From Molanna angustata (lineage: Eukaryota; Arthropoda; Insecta; Trichoptera; Molannidae), in the NCBI GenBank assembly GCA_963576475.1, contig OY754972.1, forward strand, positions 16,172,506 through 16,236,505: 64,000 nt of DNA, read 5' to 3'. Positions within the stretch are counted from its first letter, which is position 1; every line of letters begins with the position of its first letter. Under the pieces are notes generated by a model. The model was not told the DNA's origin and did no database searches. It worked only from the letters and a program-made list of their open reading frames with translations. Below are positions 1 to 9,985 of this stretch, one piece after another. The position numbers and the translations under genes are program-made.

Positions 1-3000
1 TAACTCGATTACTTCAAAAAACAGACAAGATATTGTTGATTATTCAATTGAAAACCAATGTGAACTAAGTTGCATAGAAATAAAAAGTGTTATAATTATA
101 TGTGTATACAGACCACCATCAGGGAACTTCCATGTTTTTATTGATGTAATAGAAAATGTCCTGACAAAGATAAGTAACAAGAACAATAAATATATTATTT
201 TGTGTGGGGACTTTAACATTAACTTTGACAATGGCTCAAATGAGACTTGCATTTTTTTAGACTTATTGAATAGCTTTTTACTGACACGTACTATATTTAC
301 TGCTACAAGAGTTACACAAAATTCGTCAAGCTGTATAGATAATATTTTTACGGACATGTTTGTACTTCAGACTAGACAATTAGATATTGTTAGATCGGAT
401 CATTATGGTCAGATGATCGCAGTACATGGAATTACTCAAAAAAGATTCGAAAATAAAGGCAAACTAGTTAGTGTTAGAAAATATAACAAAGAAAATGTAG
501 ATAAATTTATAGAATCAATATCTTCATTGAGTATTGATATTAACCAATTCAATATGAACGTCTCACTTAATGAGTTATTTAATTTAATACTAGTAGAAAT
601 TGATCATCATTTTCCACTTAAAAAAATAAATCTCAAAAGTAAACATACTTTCCAAACCTGGGCTTCCACAGGTATCAATATATCTAGAAAAAAATTATTT
701 GAACTGTATGAACTAAAAAAACACACACATTCGGAAACAACAAAAAAATATGTAAATAATTATAGTTCAATATTTAAAAAAGTCTGTAAAGAGGCTAAAA
801 GAATGTATCTGAGCAATCAAATTGCAAACTCAAAAAAACCAATAAAAACTACCTGGGAAATAATTAAAAATGGAACTGGACGATCGGCAAGTGAACAAAA
901 TTCATTTAGTGAACAAATAATCCTCAGAGAAACTAAAAATTTAACTAATTTAGATACAGCTAACTTCTTTAATAATTATTTTGTAAATGTGGCGTCTATA
1001 CTAACAACAAACCATTCACCTTCTATTGACCAATCATTAAGACATGTCATAAGACCTGTAAACTTGAACAGAGAATTTAAATTTAAAAGAATTACAAAAG
1101 ACGACATCTTAATGACCTGTAGACTTATTAAATCAAAATCATCTGAAGATTTGTGGCATATATCCACACGATTACTCAAGGCTATAATAAGTGGTCTAGC
1201 TCCCCTATTAGCAATCATTATCAATATTTGTTTTGAAAAAGGCATATTTCCTGATAGCCAAAAAATTGCTAGAGTTTTACCAATTTTCAAAAAAGGTGAC
1301 AAACTAGATGCAAGCAACTACAGACCGATTTCTATCTTACCAGCAATAAGCAAAATAATTGAGAAAATTGTTACTAACCAACTAACAAATTATCTAGAAT
1401 ATAACAAAATTATACATTATGGTCAATTTGGGTTCCAAAAAGGTAAAAGCACTTCAGACGGCATTGCCTCCCTCCTAAGCATAATCTTAGAGTCCTTGGA
1501 AAAGAAAGAATACACTTGTGGAATTTTCTGTGATCTTTCAAAAGCATTTGACTGCGTAAACCATAGCATATTACTTAAAAAACTTGAATGTTACGGGATC
1601 AAAGATATAGAATATAATTTTTTCAAGTCTTATCTAGAAAACCGCCAGCAATATGTAGAAGTTAATAATATCAAATCGCAGACAGCAACGATAAGCTGTG
1701 GAGTTCCTCAGGGATCTGTGATTGGACCACTATTGTTTCTAATATACATTAATGACTTGCCTAGCTGCACAAATATGTCTTCTGAAATCATAATGTTTGC
1801 TGACGATACCTCACTAGTTCTTAAAGGTAAAAAAAATCATGTGGAAACTGTAGATAGTGCTTTACAATCTCTGACAATGTTAAAGGACTGGTTTTACGAC
1901 AACTCCTTAGTTTTAAATATGACAAAAACAAATGCTATAAGCTTCTCTCTTGGAAGGCCAGATGCTTTAGATCCATTTACTGCTATTCTGCCTGAAAGAG
2001 GAGTGGTAATGGTTGATGAAACTAAGTTCTTGGGAGTAACACTCGATAAGAAATTACAATGGAATAATCACATTGACCAATTATGTAAGAGACTAAACTC
2101 AGCAATATATGCTATTAAAAAAGTGAAAGATATATGTGGAAAAGACACGGCCAAGTTGGTATACCACGCATACTTTCATTCCATCATGTCGTATGGTATT
2201 TTACTTTGGGGAATGGGTTCGGGTTCAAGTAGAGTGTTTGTCCTGCAGAAGCGAGCACTTAGAGCACTGCTTGATATGAGTCCTAGAGACTCGTGCAGAA
2301 CAGTTTTTAGAGAACAGGGTATTTTAACTATGCCCTGTGCATTTGCCCTCGAATGTTTGCTGTACGCACATAGAAACTTGTATAAAACACCTTTGAACTC
2401 AAATTATCATGAATACAATACAAGGAAAAAAGAAATGATTCGTCCACCTGGGCACAGATTAAGCAAGGTGTCAAAGAGTTTTATTTGTATGAGCGTACGA
2501 CTTTACAACAATCTTCCAACAAATATGAAATCACTGGATGCTTTGGGTTTCATGAGAGAGGCTAAAAAGTATCTTGTTAACAATGCTTTTTACTCTACTG
2601 ACGAGATACTAAACATCAATCCAACTAATCTGTGATATTTGTGAACACTAACATACTAATTAATTAACTATTTTATATGGGTATTTGTTTGGTTTGTCGT
2701 CCTTGACTTTGTTCTTGTATTCTTTCTGCTTTTTCAATGCTATGTACCTTACTTTTATCTTAAATAACTGTTTATTGGACATGGTGCTAGTGGGACCCTT
2801 TACATCCTTCTAGCACTCAATTTTTCTTTTCTGAATTTTTCTTTTCTTTTTTTTCCCGAATTGTTTATTTTGTATACATATATTTTATTTTTTATTTCTC
2901 TATATTCTTTTTTTTATTACTCTTTAATATACTATATCTGTACTATGTTAAATCATGATGTCAATGAATTATATTAATTATTGTGACCATAATATTGAAA

Positions 3001-3084
3001 ATTGTAAACCATGTAATGATGAACCCAAGTGTTCTGTAAAGAACCTAGGGGGGATAAAAAAAATACAAAATACAAATACAAATA
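1..3084 (+). mobile_element. Jockey/CR1-group LINE, 3' portion with tail
   Basis: The ORF is followed by an AT-rich 3' UTR (2636-3052) with pyrimidine-rich stretches. It ends in a simple-repeat tail of A-rich ATACAA units at 3053-3084, the expected 3' end of a target-primed insertion. The 5' end and the left target duplication are outside the window. Confidence 0.8.
2..2635 (+). CDS. LINE ORF2: endonuclease/reverse transcriptase, 5' end outside window
   Basis: The frame is open from the window edge to TGA at 2633-2635, 877 codons with no stop. The N-terminal part is the C-terminal half of an apurinic-type endonuclease: VYRPPSG near 104-124, GDFNIN near 209-226 and SDHYG near 395-409. The RT domain follows, with YRPISILP near 1319-1342, SKAFDCVNHS, GVPQGSVIGP near 1700-1730 and the catalytic FADD at 1795-1806. 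A C-terminal stretch with LQKRALRAL and an ECLLYAH block is usual in jockey/CR1-group elements. The protein would copy its own RNA at a nicked chromosomal target. The true start lies left of the window. No frameshift or stop is seen, unlike every other LINE copy here. The group is fairly sure; the exact clade is not. Confidence 0.9.
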   Translation, partial: NSITSKNRQDIVDYSIENQCELSCIEIKSVIIICVYRPPSGNFHVFIDVIENVLTKISNKNNKYIILCGDFNINFDNGSNETCIFLDLLNSFLLTRTIFTATRVTQNSSSCIDNIFTDMFVLQTRQLDIVRSDHYGQMIAVHGITQKRFENKGKLVSVRKYNKENVDKFIESISSLSIDINQFNMNVSLNELFNLILVEIDHHFPLKKINLKSKHTFQTWASTGINISRKKLFELYELKKHTHSETTKKYVNNYSSIFKKVCKEAKRMYLSNQIANSKKPIKTTWEIIKNGTGRSASEQNSFSEQIILRETKNLTNLDTANFFNNYFVNVASILTTNHSPSIDQSLRHVIRPVNLNREFKFKRITKDDILMTCRLIKSKSSEDLWHISTRLLKAIISGLAPLLAIIINICFEKGIFPDSQKIARVLPIFKKGDKLDASNYRPISILPAISKIIEKIVTNQLTNYLEYNKIIHYGQFGFQKGKSTSDGIASLLSIILESLEKKEYTCGIFCDLSKAFDCVNHSILLKKLECYGIKDIEYNFFKSYLENRQQYVEVNNIKSQTATISCGVPQGSVIGPLLFLIYINDLPSCTNMSSEIIMFADDTSLVLKGKKNHVETVDSALQSLTMLKDWFYDNSLVLNMTKTNAISFSLGRPDALDPFTAILPERGVVMVDETKFLGVTLDKKLQWNNHIDQLCKRLNSAIYAIKKVKDICGKDTAKLVYHAYFHSIMSYGILLWGMGSGSSRVFVLQKRALRALLDMSPRDSCRTVFREQGILTMPCAFALECLLYAHRNLYKTPLNSNYHEYNTRKKEMIRPPGHRLSKVSKSFICMSVRLYNNLPTNMKSLDALGFMREAKKYLVNNAFYSTDEILNINPTNL

Positions 3085-3125
3085 CTGGTCAATTTACAAT
3101 ATTTTGACGTCTCTCATATCTACAG

Positions 3126-3317
3126 AGTGAGATAAGGTCATTGCTCAATAGCAGCTCACTTATACAAGAAATAAAAGAAAACTCTTCTTGTGCATGCGGG
3201 ACAGACTTGGAAACACTCGTACACGTGTCGTTTGAGTTTCCGATGCACTGTCAATATGACATATATCCCAACTTAAAAGTTCCACTACCAATTAAAATGT
3301 CTCATCAACATTCTTAG
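3126..3317 (+). pseudogene. LINE ORF2 C-terminal fragment with CxCG...H zinc-knuckle-like motif
   Basis: One frame reads through SCACGTDLETLVHVSFE and ends at TAG 3315-3317. The pattern C-x-C-G, E-T, H-V, F is the C-terminal knuckle found in jockey/R1-type LINE proteins. Nothing upstream in frame is recognisable as RT, so this is a small relic abutting the tail of the previous element. It is too short to assign to a clade. Confidence 0.5.
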
Positions 3318-3319
3318 AT

Positions 3320-3490
3320 GGGTGGTGGGAGAGTGATTCGCCCGCAGGGTTAGTACCAATCCAGTGGTCGCGAGTTAGAATCCTGTCACGACCGATTTCA
3401 TTCACATATTGCACAATCGTATGCTTAATTAAAGGTATGTATGAGGATGTAGGCAAATGTACTTGTTACAATGACACATTCAGTGTATTA
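3320..3490 (+). repeat. Possible tRNA-derived SINE relic
   Basis: A B-box-like word (agttagaatcc near 3373-3383) lies about 45 bp after a weak A-box-like word (tggtgggagagtg), followed by a short A-run at 3491-3499. The match is poor and no second copy was found in the window, so this is tentative. Confidence 0.3.
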
Positions 3491-3642
3491 GAAAAAAAAA
3501 TCTCCTGACTCTCTTCCTGTCGATTCCTCAACAGCTTAAGTTATATTTATTAATAGTATTGATTAATCTGTAAGTCTTGACATTTACTAACAAAAAAATG
3601 AAATTATTCTTCCATTTGGCCTAAAGTGTCGCCTATCTTATA

Positions 3643-4197
3643 TAAAACGAGTGGGTTGTGGCCAACTCCTCACTAACAAGTCATTCTATAAAGTACCTAT
3701 TCAAATATGTATGGAAAATTTTCAGAATTTTCATGAAATGAGTTATTTTTTTATTTAAATATTTTATTATGAAAACTTGATAATTCTTCAATGCCATTAT
3801 ATAAAAATTGTGTACCTTCTTACCAATTTGAAAATAAAAAATTCAAATTTTAAGTTTCCTGAGCTTGGGGTCACATTGAAATATTTGACTTTTCATATAT
3901 CGTTCAAAATCTAATGGGGTATAAGCAAGCATTAGATATGCATATTTGCAAAATTTGAAAAGAATCGAATGAGTACTTTAGTCTATAATCGATAAAGTGA
4001 AATAAACACGCCGTACATAGCACACAGCACATATTGATACATTGTGATGAAACTTTCAGAATACAATATCAGCATTATCAGCATGATAGTAGATAATTTG
4101 GAATAACAAAATACCCTTAAAATTGCGAAATCATAACTCCCCACTATATCCCCTTGGGTTAGTGAGGAGTGAAAATACAATATTTTATTGCTTTTGC
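3643..4197. repeat. Dispersed repeat A, copy 1 (about 550 bp)
   Basis: This segment is strongly similar to 61126-61940. Shared blocks include the start gagtgggttgtggccaa, a middle block near 3910-4075, and the end tccccttggg. A 13-bp inverted pair sits just inside the ends: actcctcactaac at 3665-3677 and its complement at 4158-4170. Because similarity continues beyond the 13-mers on both sides, they may be subterminal rather than the true termini. No coding potential is credible. It may be a non-autonomous DNA transposon. Confidence 0.6.
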
Positions 4198-4211
4198 GTC
4201 ATTCCATAATA

Positions 4212-4312
4212 TTAGGCGATGAATGTGTGTCAATATATAAAAATGTGGCGTTCGGTTCTCCCTGCCTACCCCGCGAGAAACATGGCGTGATGGTTTGTAT
4301 GTAACTTGATTA
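4212..4312 (+). mobile_element. RTE-like LINE 3' tail fragment (GGTTCTC...CATGG family)
   Basis: It carries the conserved tail seen at 5765-5865, 23440-23515 and 59085-59140: cggttctccctgcctacccc, then catggcgtgatggt, then a gtatgta-type simple repeat. It is a 5'-truncated insertion with no coding part left. Confidence 0.6.
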
Positions 4313-4439
4313 TGACTTATCTTTGCAATATACTTATTTAACAGGATAAGTGATATTTATCTTAGGTATATATAATTGAATTACGTATTAATATGTTTAT
4401 TACGTGATTGTATCGTCTATTTTGATTTTAAATAAGAGA

Positions 4440-4570
4440 TTATAATTTGCTACATTTGAAAATTCGAAACTGCTAGCCCTAGTACAGGAATTCCTAGTTG
4501 GGCTGCAGTAATCTAATTGTTGTTGTCATTGTAAATATGCTGTGATTAAAAATAAAGAAATAAATAAAAT
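4440..4570 (+). mobile_element. LINE 3' UTR relic with (AAATA) tail
   Basis: A non-coding stretch ends in aataaagaaataaataaaa at 4549-4568, the 3' signature of a target-primed retroposon on the plus strand. No ORF part survives. Confidence 0.4.
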
Positions 4571-5171
4571 TGTTATGTTTCTTTACGAGATGACAACGTA
4601 GTAATTCGCTGCTTTGGAATATACGCCTATGCCTCATTCATTTCCAGCAGTGGCTGTATAATCTCTCAGGCACCGATAATTGGGCAATATATTTTTATTG
4701 ATTTCAGTACTCGATTCATGACTTTGGGTTTATCTACCTGTCGGGCCATTAATGTTTTAAAACGCAAACAAAATATTAATATGAATTTTTATTTTATATT
4801 GGTACGCCCAATATATAAATATTTTCCCAGTGTTATCGGAACCTTTTATGCTAATTTATGCAAATAACAATTTCAGTCTCTCACACCGGAGATAGGAATT
4901 TACAATATTTGTCTTTGATTGCATTCCTCGCGTTGACAAATCATAATAACGATCATTTTGTTTTCGTTGGTCGGTTTTCATTGGTTCTTCTTTGTAGGTA
5001 TAGGTACATGTCGCGTCCAGTTTGTCCAATTGACAAGTTGTGACTTGTGACGTCATCGGCATGATCCGGCTTCTCGGAACTGGTTTCCGTGTGACTTGAG
5101 GTCAAACTGAAATATTTAAATAACCTTGGCTGGCTGATTGGAACTGAACACTTCTGGCCCGTTTCCTCGCA
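4571..5171. other. No gene recognised
   Basis: Unique-looking AT-rich sequence becoming more GC-balanced after 4900. It holds a perfect TGACGTCA palindrome (see 5048) and no repeat or ORF that can be supported. Confidence 0.4.
5048..5055. promoter_or_regulatory. CRE-like palindrome TGACGTCA
   Basis: A perfect 8-bp cAMP-response-element consensus lies in a locally GC-balanced stretch about 120 bp before an exon-like ORF. A single 8-mer can occur by chance, so this is only a candidate bZIP site. Confidence 0.25.
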
Positions 5172-5286
5172 GCCAGTTCATCCGAGGAAATTTCAGACTA
5201 ATCGATCAATTTGTTATATGCGATATTGATTCGCCAACGGACCGGATGCTACACTACTGTCGCTGTTGCTGGACCTATGGTGTAGA
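5172..5286 (+). other. Candidate host exon (weak)
   Basis: A pyrimidine-rich acceptor (cttctggcccgtttcctcgcag) precedes an open stretch reading VICDIDSPTDRM and YCRCCWTYGVD, followed by gtaaat as a possible donor. Base composition is more balanced than the surroundings, and the stretch is open in one frame without an ATG. No family is recognised. It does not join in frame to the candidate exon at 6028. Confidence 0.2.
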
Positions 5287-5559
5287 CAGTAAATTCGAAA
5301 TATATATTTTTTTCCATAATATATAAGGTCAATACGGTAATTAGAAATGTCCAAAACTGTGTGACAACCTTTTTATTTGAAGTTGAAAACCTTTCTATGT
5401 CGCTCGTTATACTATCAATTTCTATATTATATCAGTTATGCAATTTAAATGATATCGCTAAGACGAATTTTAATGTAATAGAACGATGTTTGACAGGATA
5501 CAAAACGAGGACACAAGGAAAGAATGTAAGGCATAGAAAGATGTAATATGTAAATAGAA

Positions 5560-5865
5560 TGAAAGTCAACACATTGAGATGGTTTGTCCACTTTGAAAGA
5601 ATGAATGAGAATCGCCTGACGGAGAAAATATACAAGGCGGACAGGAATGGAATCGAGTCGAACAGGATAGGTCGGAGTCGCCCAATAAAAAGATGGCATG
5701 ACCATGTAAACGATATTTTAAAAGGTGGAAATGTAGTGTAAAAAGCGTGAACAATAGTCAAACTTGTGCGATGAATGTGTATCAAGATAGAGAAAATGTG
5801 GCGTTGGGTTCTCTCTGCCGCCTACTCCGTGAGGAACATGGCCTGATAGTATGTATGTATGTAGG
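5560..5865 (+). pseudogene. RTE-like LINE C-terminal fragment plus 3' tail
   Basis: The frame from 5559 reads NTLRWFVHFERMNENRLTEK and later RPIKRWHDHVNDI, the WFGHVERM...RLTKK...GRP...W pattern of the C-terminus of RTE-like endonuclease-RTs. It ends in the family tail (gggttctctctgcc, catggcctgatagt, gtatgtatgtatgtag). It is closely related to 22849-23515 but 5'-truncated and interrupted near 5736. Confidence 0.7.
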
Positions 5866-6027
5866 TACCTATATTATTATCAAATCAGCTCTTTATATCA
5901 CATGGAAATACTGAATTAGAATCGTCAGGAGTTCTTGTTATAGATTTCTATGGAATGAATAAATTAAAATTTTTAACAAAGAAAAAAACTACTGCTCTTT
6001 ATATGCTTTTGTAATTTATTTTTTCAG

Positions 6028-6090
6028 GTTATGGATCACTCTTTAAAACTGATCATGGACTATAATGCAACTGAAGCCGTATTTCTTCGC
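6028..6090 (+). other. Candidate 63-nt coding exon of an unknown gene
   Basis: A good 3' splice site (tttattttttcag ending at 6027) and a consensus 5' splice site (gtaagt at 6091) bound exactly 21 codons. Only one frame is open; it reads MDHSLKLIMDYNATEAVFLR after an initial Val. The other two frames have stops. The exon is phase 0 on both sides and contains an early ATG at 6031, so it could be a first coding exon or an internal one. No repeat similarity was found. The product is not recognised, and short exon-like segments do occur by chance. Confidence 0.4.
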
Positions 6091-6677
6091 GTAAGTTTTT
6101 TTATTGTTTTTTAATGCAAATGCAGTTGGTATTAGTGTTTACAACATTACTGATTGACTATGATGTATTGTGTCTTACGTCACTACATAACGATAGTAAT
6201 AAAAATCATAATGTATATTGTGTACCTACATTTAGGTATATTTATTTTATACAAAAAAATCTGCATGGAACGGGTCATGGATCATGGTAAAACCACCACA
6301 AAAAGTTGCAGACACAAATCTTGAAATATTATATACCTGCTATAATTTATCGTGTGTAGGTACTGGACACAAATACTTTTTTTATTTATTATTTTACATG
6401 CACTTTGAATCAAAGAACACGTTTTCTTGTTATGTTTGCGGTTGTGACATTTAGTCTAACATTCTTATAAAGATTGATTATTTTATTAGTTAAATTAACT
6501 TTGAAAAAATGTAGCAATATATGTCACAATTAATTTGGTTTATAAAATTGAAATAAAAAAATTACTTCTGGCCAAAATTTAAATTTTCCACTTTGTACAT
6601 AATTTATCTCAAAACAAAAGTTCAACTGTCAATAATAATTATAATTTTCCAGAATTATTCCAAAGGTCATTATAATA
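6091..6677. other. No gene recognised
   Basis: AT-rich, no supported ORF or repeat. If the preceding exon is real, this would be intron. Confidence 0.4.
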
Positions 6678-6895
6678 ATGAATCCATTTAGGATATATGT
6701 GTGTATGCATGTATGTGTATGTATGTATGTGTGTGCGTGTATGAGGGTGTGTATGAATATTTTTGGCTTGTATACTGTTATTTGTTTTTATACTATGTTG
6801 ATGGAATGCTTTTTTTGGCTCTCACACTGTAAAAATAATATTGTATCATTAAACTGTATATGAGCTGTAGCTTCCCAAAGAAAATAAATAAATAA
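6678..6895 (+). mobile_element. LINE/SINE 3' relic with GT/ATGT microsatellite and (AAAT) tail
   Basis: A degenerate (GT/ATGT)n tract at 6695-6750 is followed by non-coding sequence and the tail aaaataaataaataaa near 6880-6896. Cys-rich ORFs across the GT tract are by-products of the repeat. Confidence 0.4.
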
Positions 6896-8120
6896 ATTTA
6901 TCACTCCAAAGGCGCGAATAATATGTAATAAAAACAAATGTTTTCTCGAGAACGAGAAAAAAACAAATAATATCCATAAATATTACCTATAAAGTAGGTA
7001 ATATATTTTTATTAAATTTTACCAAAGTCTAGTTGATCAGATTTAGATTGGGATATAGGTGCATATAGGTAGTCAACAAAACTATGTAGGTAAGTACTTC
7101 AAAATCGTCAAAAAGACATATTAGTATCCCATTCGAAAACCTTGCAGGAATTTGATGCAAATAATACGATTTGAAATCAAAAAGATATAAGGTATATATG
7201 TACATTGTAGTTGAGAGTAAACATGAAAAAGCGAGAATATACCTCCATACAATAAATACCAGAGAGATTTTGTTGAAGTAGTAGTTTTTAAAATCATTGA
7301 AAAGACTTGTTGAATTTTACATGTATTCTGTTTGGAATGCGAAGAATGCTTGGAATATTTTGTTTGCTTAATGTAAAATTATGCTGGTACATAGGTATGT
7401 AGTACGTAATTATGTATTGAATGCAATAAATAAATGGTCAATGCCTCATTCGACCAGACAGTACTGAAAGTATGACATACAAGGTCAATACAGTAGACAT
7501 ACCGGGAAAGGATATTATATTGTTTGTACCCAATAAAGGAAGGAATTGAGCAATTATTATGCTGTAAGAGTAAAGACCATACAATATTATTTTTCAGAAC
7601 AAAGGAAAGAAATCAATCGACTACGAATTTCACGACCATTTTTTATGTCGTCTTATCATTGTTTCTGTTACACTCACCTACTGTTCCTATTACAAACCAA
7701 CATGTGTGCAATATGTGCTAACGTTGTGCTAATGTATTAATACATCTCTAAATTTCTGACAAATGATGTCTGCCTTTCCGCATGAATTGTTTCACAACGC
7801 TTCCAAACGACCTAGAAATAATATGAAATTTGGCATATTCGCTGCTACGTTTTATGATTTGCTTCCGTGGTTATACTCATTTGTTCCTAGGTACTACAAG
7901 AAATTGGGGCATTATCTGGGTATATCGATACCAAGATGAATGTTTCATGAAATTTGATTCTTTAATGCCGTAAGGGTGAGTTGTACAAATACCTACTCGT
8001 TCACACATCATGGCCGAAATATATGTACACAACGCAATAAATTTCGCAAAATTTAAGCTTTTAATTTTAGCGGCTGAATCGGATTGATATTGATCGATTG
8101 TAGAACTCGAACTCAGATCT
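6896..8120. other. No gene recognised
   Basis: 1.2 kb of AT-rich sequence without supported coding potential, repeats or RNA genes. Confidence 0.4.
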
Positions 8121-8720
8121 GTAGAACTCGCGAATATTTTTCTGGGTGACACCACAATAAAGCATGCTAATGAATTTGTATATCTGGGCAGCAGAATATT
8201 CTATTAGAGATGGCCGCTCAAAAACAGAAATTATAAGTAGAGTTCAACAGGCAAGAGTTTCCTTCAATGAAAAATCGATGATATTTGAATACTCTAACAT
8301 TGATATCAATATGAGGAGGAACTTGATTATAACTCTTGTCTGGAGAGTGCTACTTGCTATATGGCAGCGAAACGTGCAGTATCAGCTGGAGAGAATCTGG
8401 ACAGGCGCGTGGCTAGGATCCATTAGTCAGACCACATTCCAAACGACATGGTGCTGAGCAGACTCAGAGTCAGAGAAACGAAACAACTATTAAAAAGGGT
8501 TTCCTAACATCGATTGAAATGGATAGGCATCCGGGTCTGCTTGTTACTATCGCCACAGAAATTATAGAGGTGGCCCTGGAGACAGTTATGGATAAGTTAT
8601 GTACGCTGTTGCAGCTATCAATAGATGATGAGGCTGGCGGTCAACAGAGATATGCGGAAAGATGGAGTGCTTGGTGCAAACCAATCCTAGGATTGTGACC
8701 ATGAAGAAGAAGTAACACTA
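8121..8720 (+). pseudogene. RTE-like LINE RT C-terminal relic
   Basis: Frame-shifted pieces in the correct order: VELANIFLGDTTIKHANEF then VYLGSRI, then after a shift DGRSKTEIISRVQQARVSF and RRNLIITLVWRVLL. These match the YLGS...DGRSKTEI.SRI...A pattern C-terminal to the RT domain of RTE-like elements. After 8456 only scattered words remain (RLRVRETKQLLKRVS), ending near gaagaagaagt at 8703-8713. At least two frameshifts and several stops are present. Confidence 0.7.
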
Positions 8721-9160
8721 TAGATGATTGATTGTAAAGACTAAAAAAAATCAAACAAGATTCGATACCCTACGATTTTCCTGTATAATGGATTAAAGCA
8801 ATCTGATTAATATGAACACTTATATTCCACACAGTAGTATATTCCACGGTGTTGAGTATACAGTTTTCATTAGTTTTATACAGAAATATACAAGATGAAT
8901 ACAATAGGTAAATAGATAAATGTAAAATGCATTTATTTTATGTTGCTAATAGTGGGAAATTCTGGACACATAATGATGTACTAGTAAAGAGACAAGTTAT
9001 GGAACACCTCAAAAGACAAATAAATTCGCTGCGGAATATATGTGTTCATATTTATCATAATTGTTATGGAATTCTACAGTTTGGAAGCCGTGTCAATTGA
9101 CAGATTGAAAACTGCGTAATATAGCAACTTCTCTACAAAACTGAAAACAACTTCTTCTTC
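8721..9160. other. No gene recognised
   Basis: AT-rich, nothing supported on either strand. Confidence 0.4.
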
Positions 9161-9245
9161 TTCTTTACCATGACAGATTCCTCGACGACGTCGACTACCA
9201 CTCTGGCATAGGCATCTCTGTATTGAGCTAATGATATAAAACTAA
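9150..9245 (-). mobile_element. RTE-like LINE 3' tail (GAAGAA-ending family)
   Basis: On the minus strand it reads YRDAYARVVVDVVEES and then a (GAA)n run, matching the EFARVIADV...HG(K)EEEE ending seen at 49935-50110 and 41940-42080. Confidence 0.5.
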
Positions 9246-9639
9246 GCTACCACCGATGAAATGATCGTATTTCGTAAATTAATTCTTTTATGGATGGTTT
9301 AAAATCACTTAATCAAGAATTACTTAAATTTGAACGTCTTTGTCGTATCTTTGGCCAACGAAAAAGATTTATACGAACACGAACATATTTTTTTAGCTTA
9401 TATATTAACTGTATTCAGACATGTTGCTGTCGTATTTTTAATTAAAGTCTGATAATAAGAGTTAAATATAGTCATGGTTCCTAATATAAAGCGGAGATGG
9501 CAACTAAGAATGCTGTCCAATTTGCAGTAAACCAAATTCCATAGATGCTAGGAACAGTGTTAGTTTTGATTAAGCAGATGGATAAGCATAGAACCTGCGT
9601 ATTATGTGCAATTATTTTTATTGACGCTGATTATTAATT
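9246..9639. other. No gene recognised
   Basis: AT-rich, no supported feature. Confidence 0.4.
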
Positions 9640-9985
9640 TAATTTGACGGACCCCGCTCAACCGCCGCCAATTTTTTCGCCGTCTAGTAAGCGCCAGTTC
9701 GTTCACCGATACCTTTTTTGCCCCCCGTCTAGTTAGCGAACGGTATGTCTACTCGGAAACGATCGCTGGGCCCCCCTCGTCCAACAAACACACGAACACG
9801 CGGGTGAGATATCAAAAATGACACCAGTTTCCGTACGACCATTGTGGATCAAACGCCACTCTCGATGACACCAGGGTGAAAAGTAGCCATCGTACCTTCC
9901 TAATTTATATTGTGACATGAATTTGACACGTGACGCATATCCCTCTCTCTCTCTTTCTCTCTCTACATTCACATGATGTTCAAAT
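9640..9985. promoter_or_regulatory. CpG-containing GC-rich island
   Basis: Local GC content rises sharply against the AT-rich background, with many CpG steps, a repeated cgtctagt.agcg word (near 9682 and 9727), and a CT-repeat (about 9941-9964). This could be a promoter or 5' UTR. No TATA or initiator can be assigned with confidence, and the ORFs crossing it lack ATG starts. Confidence 0.3.
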
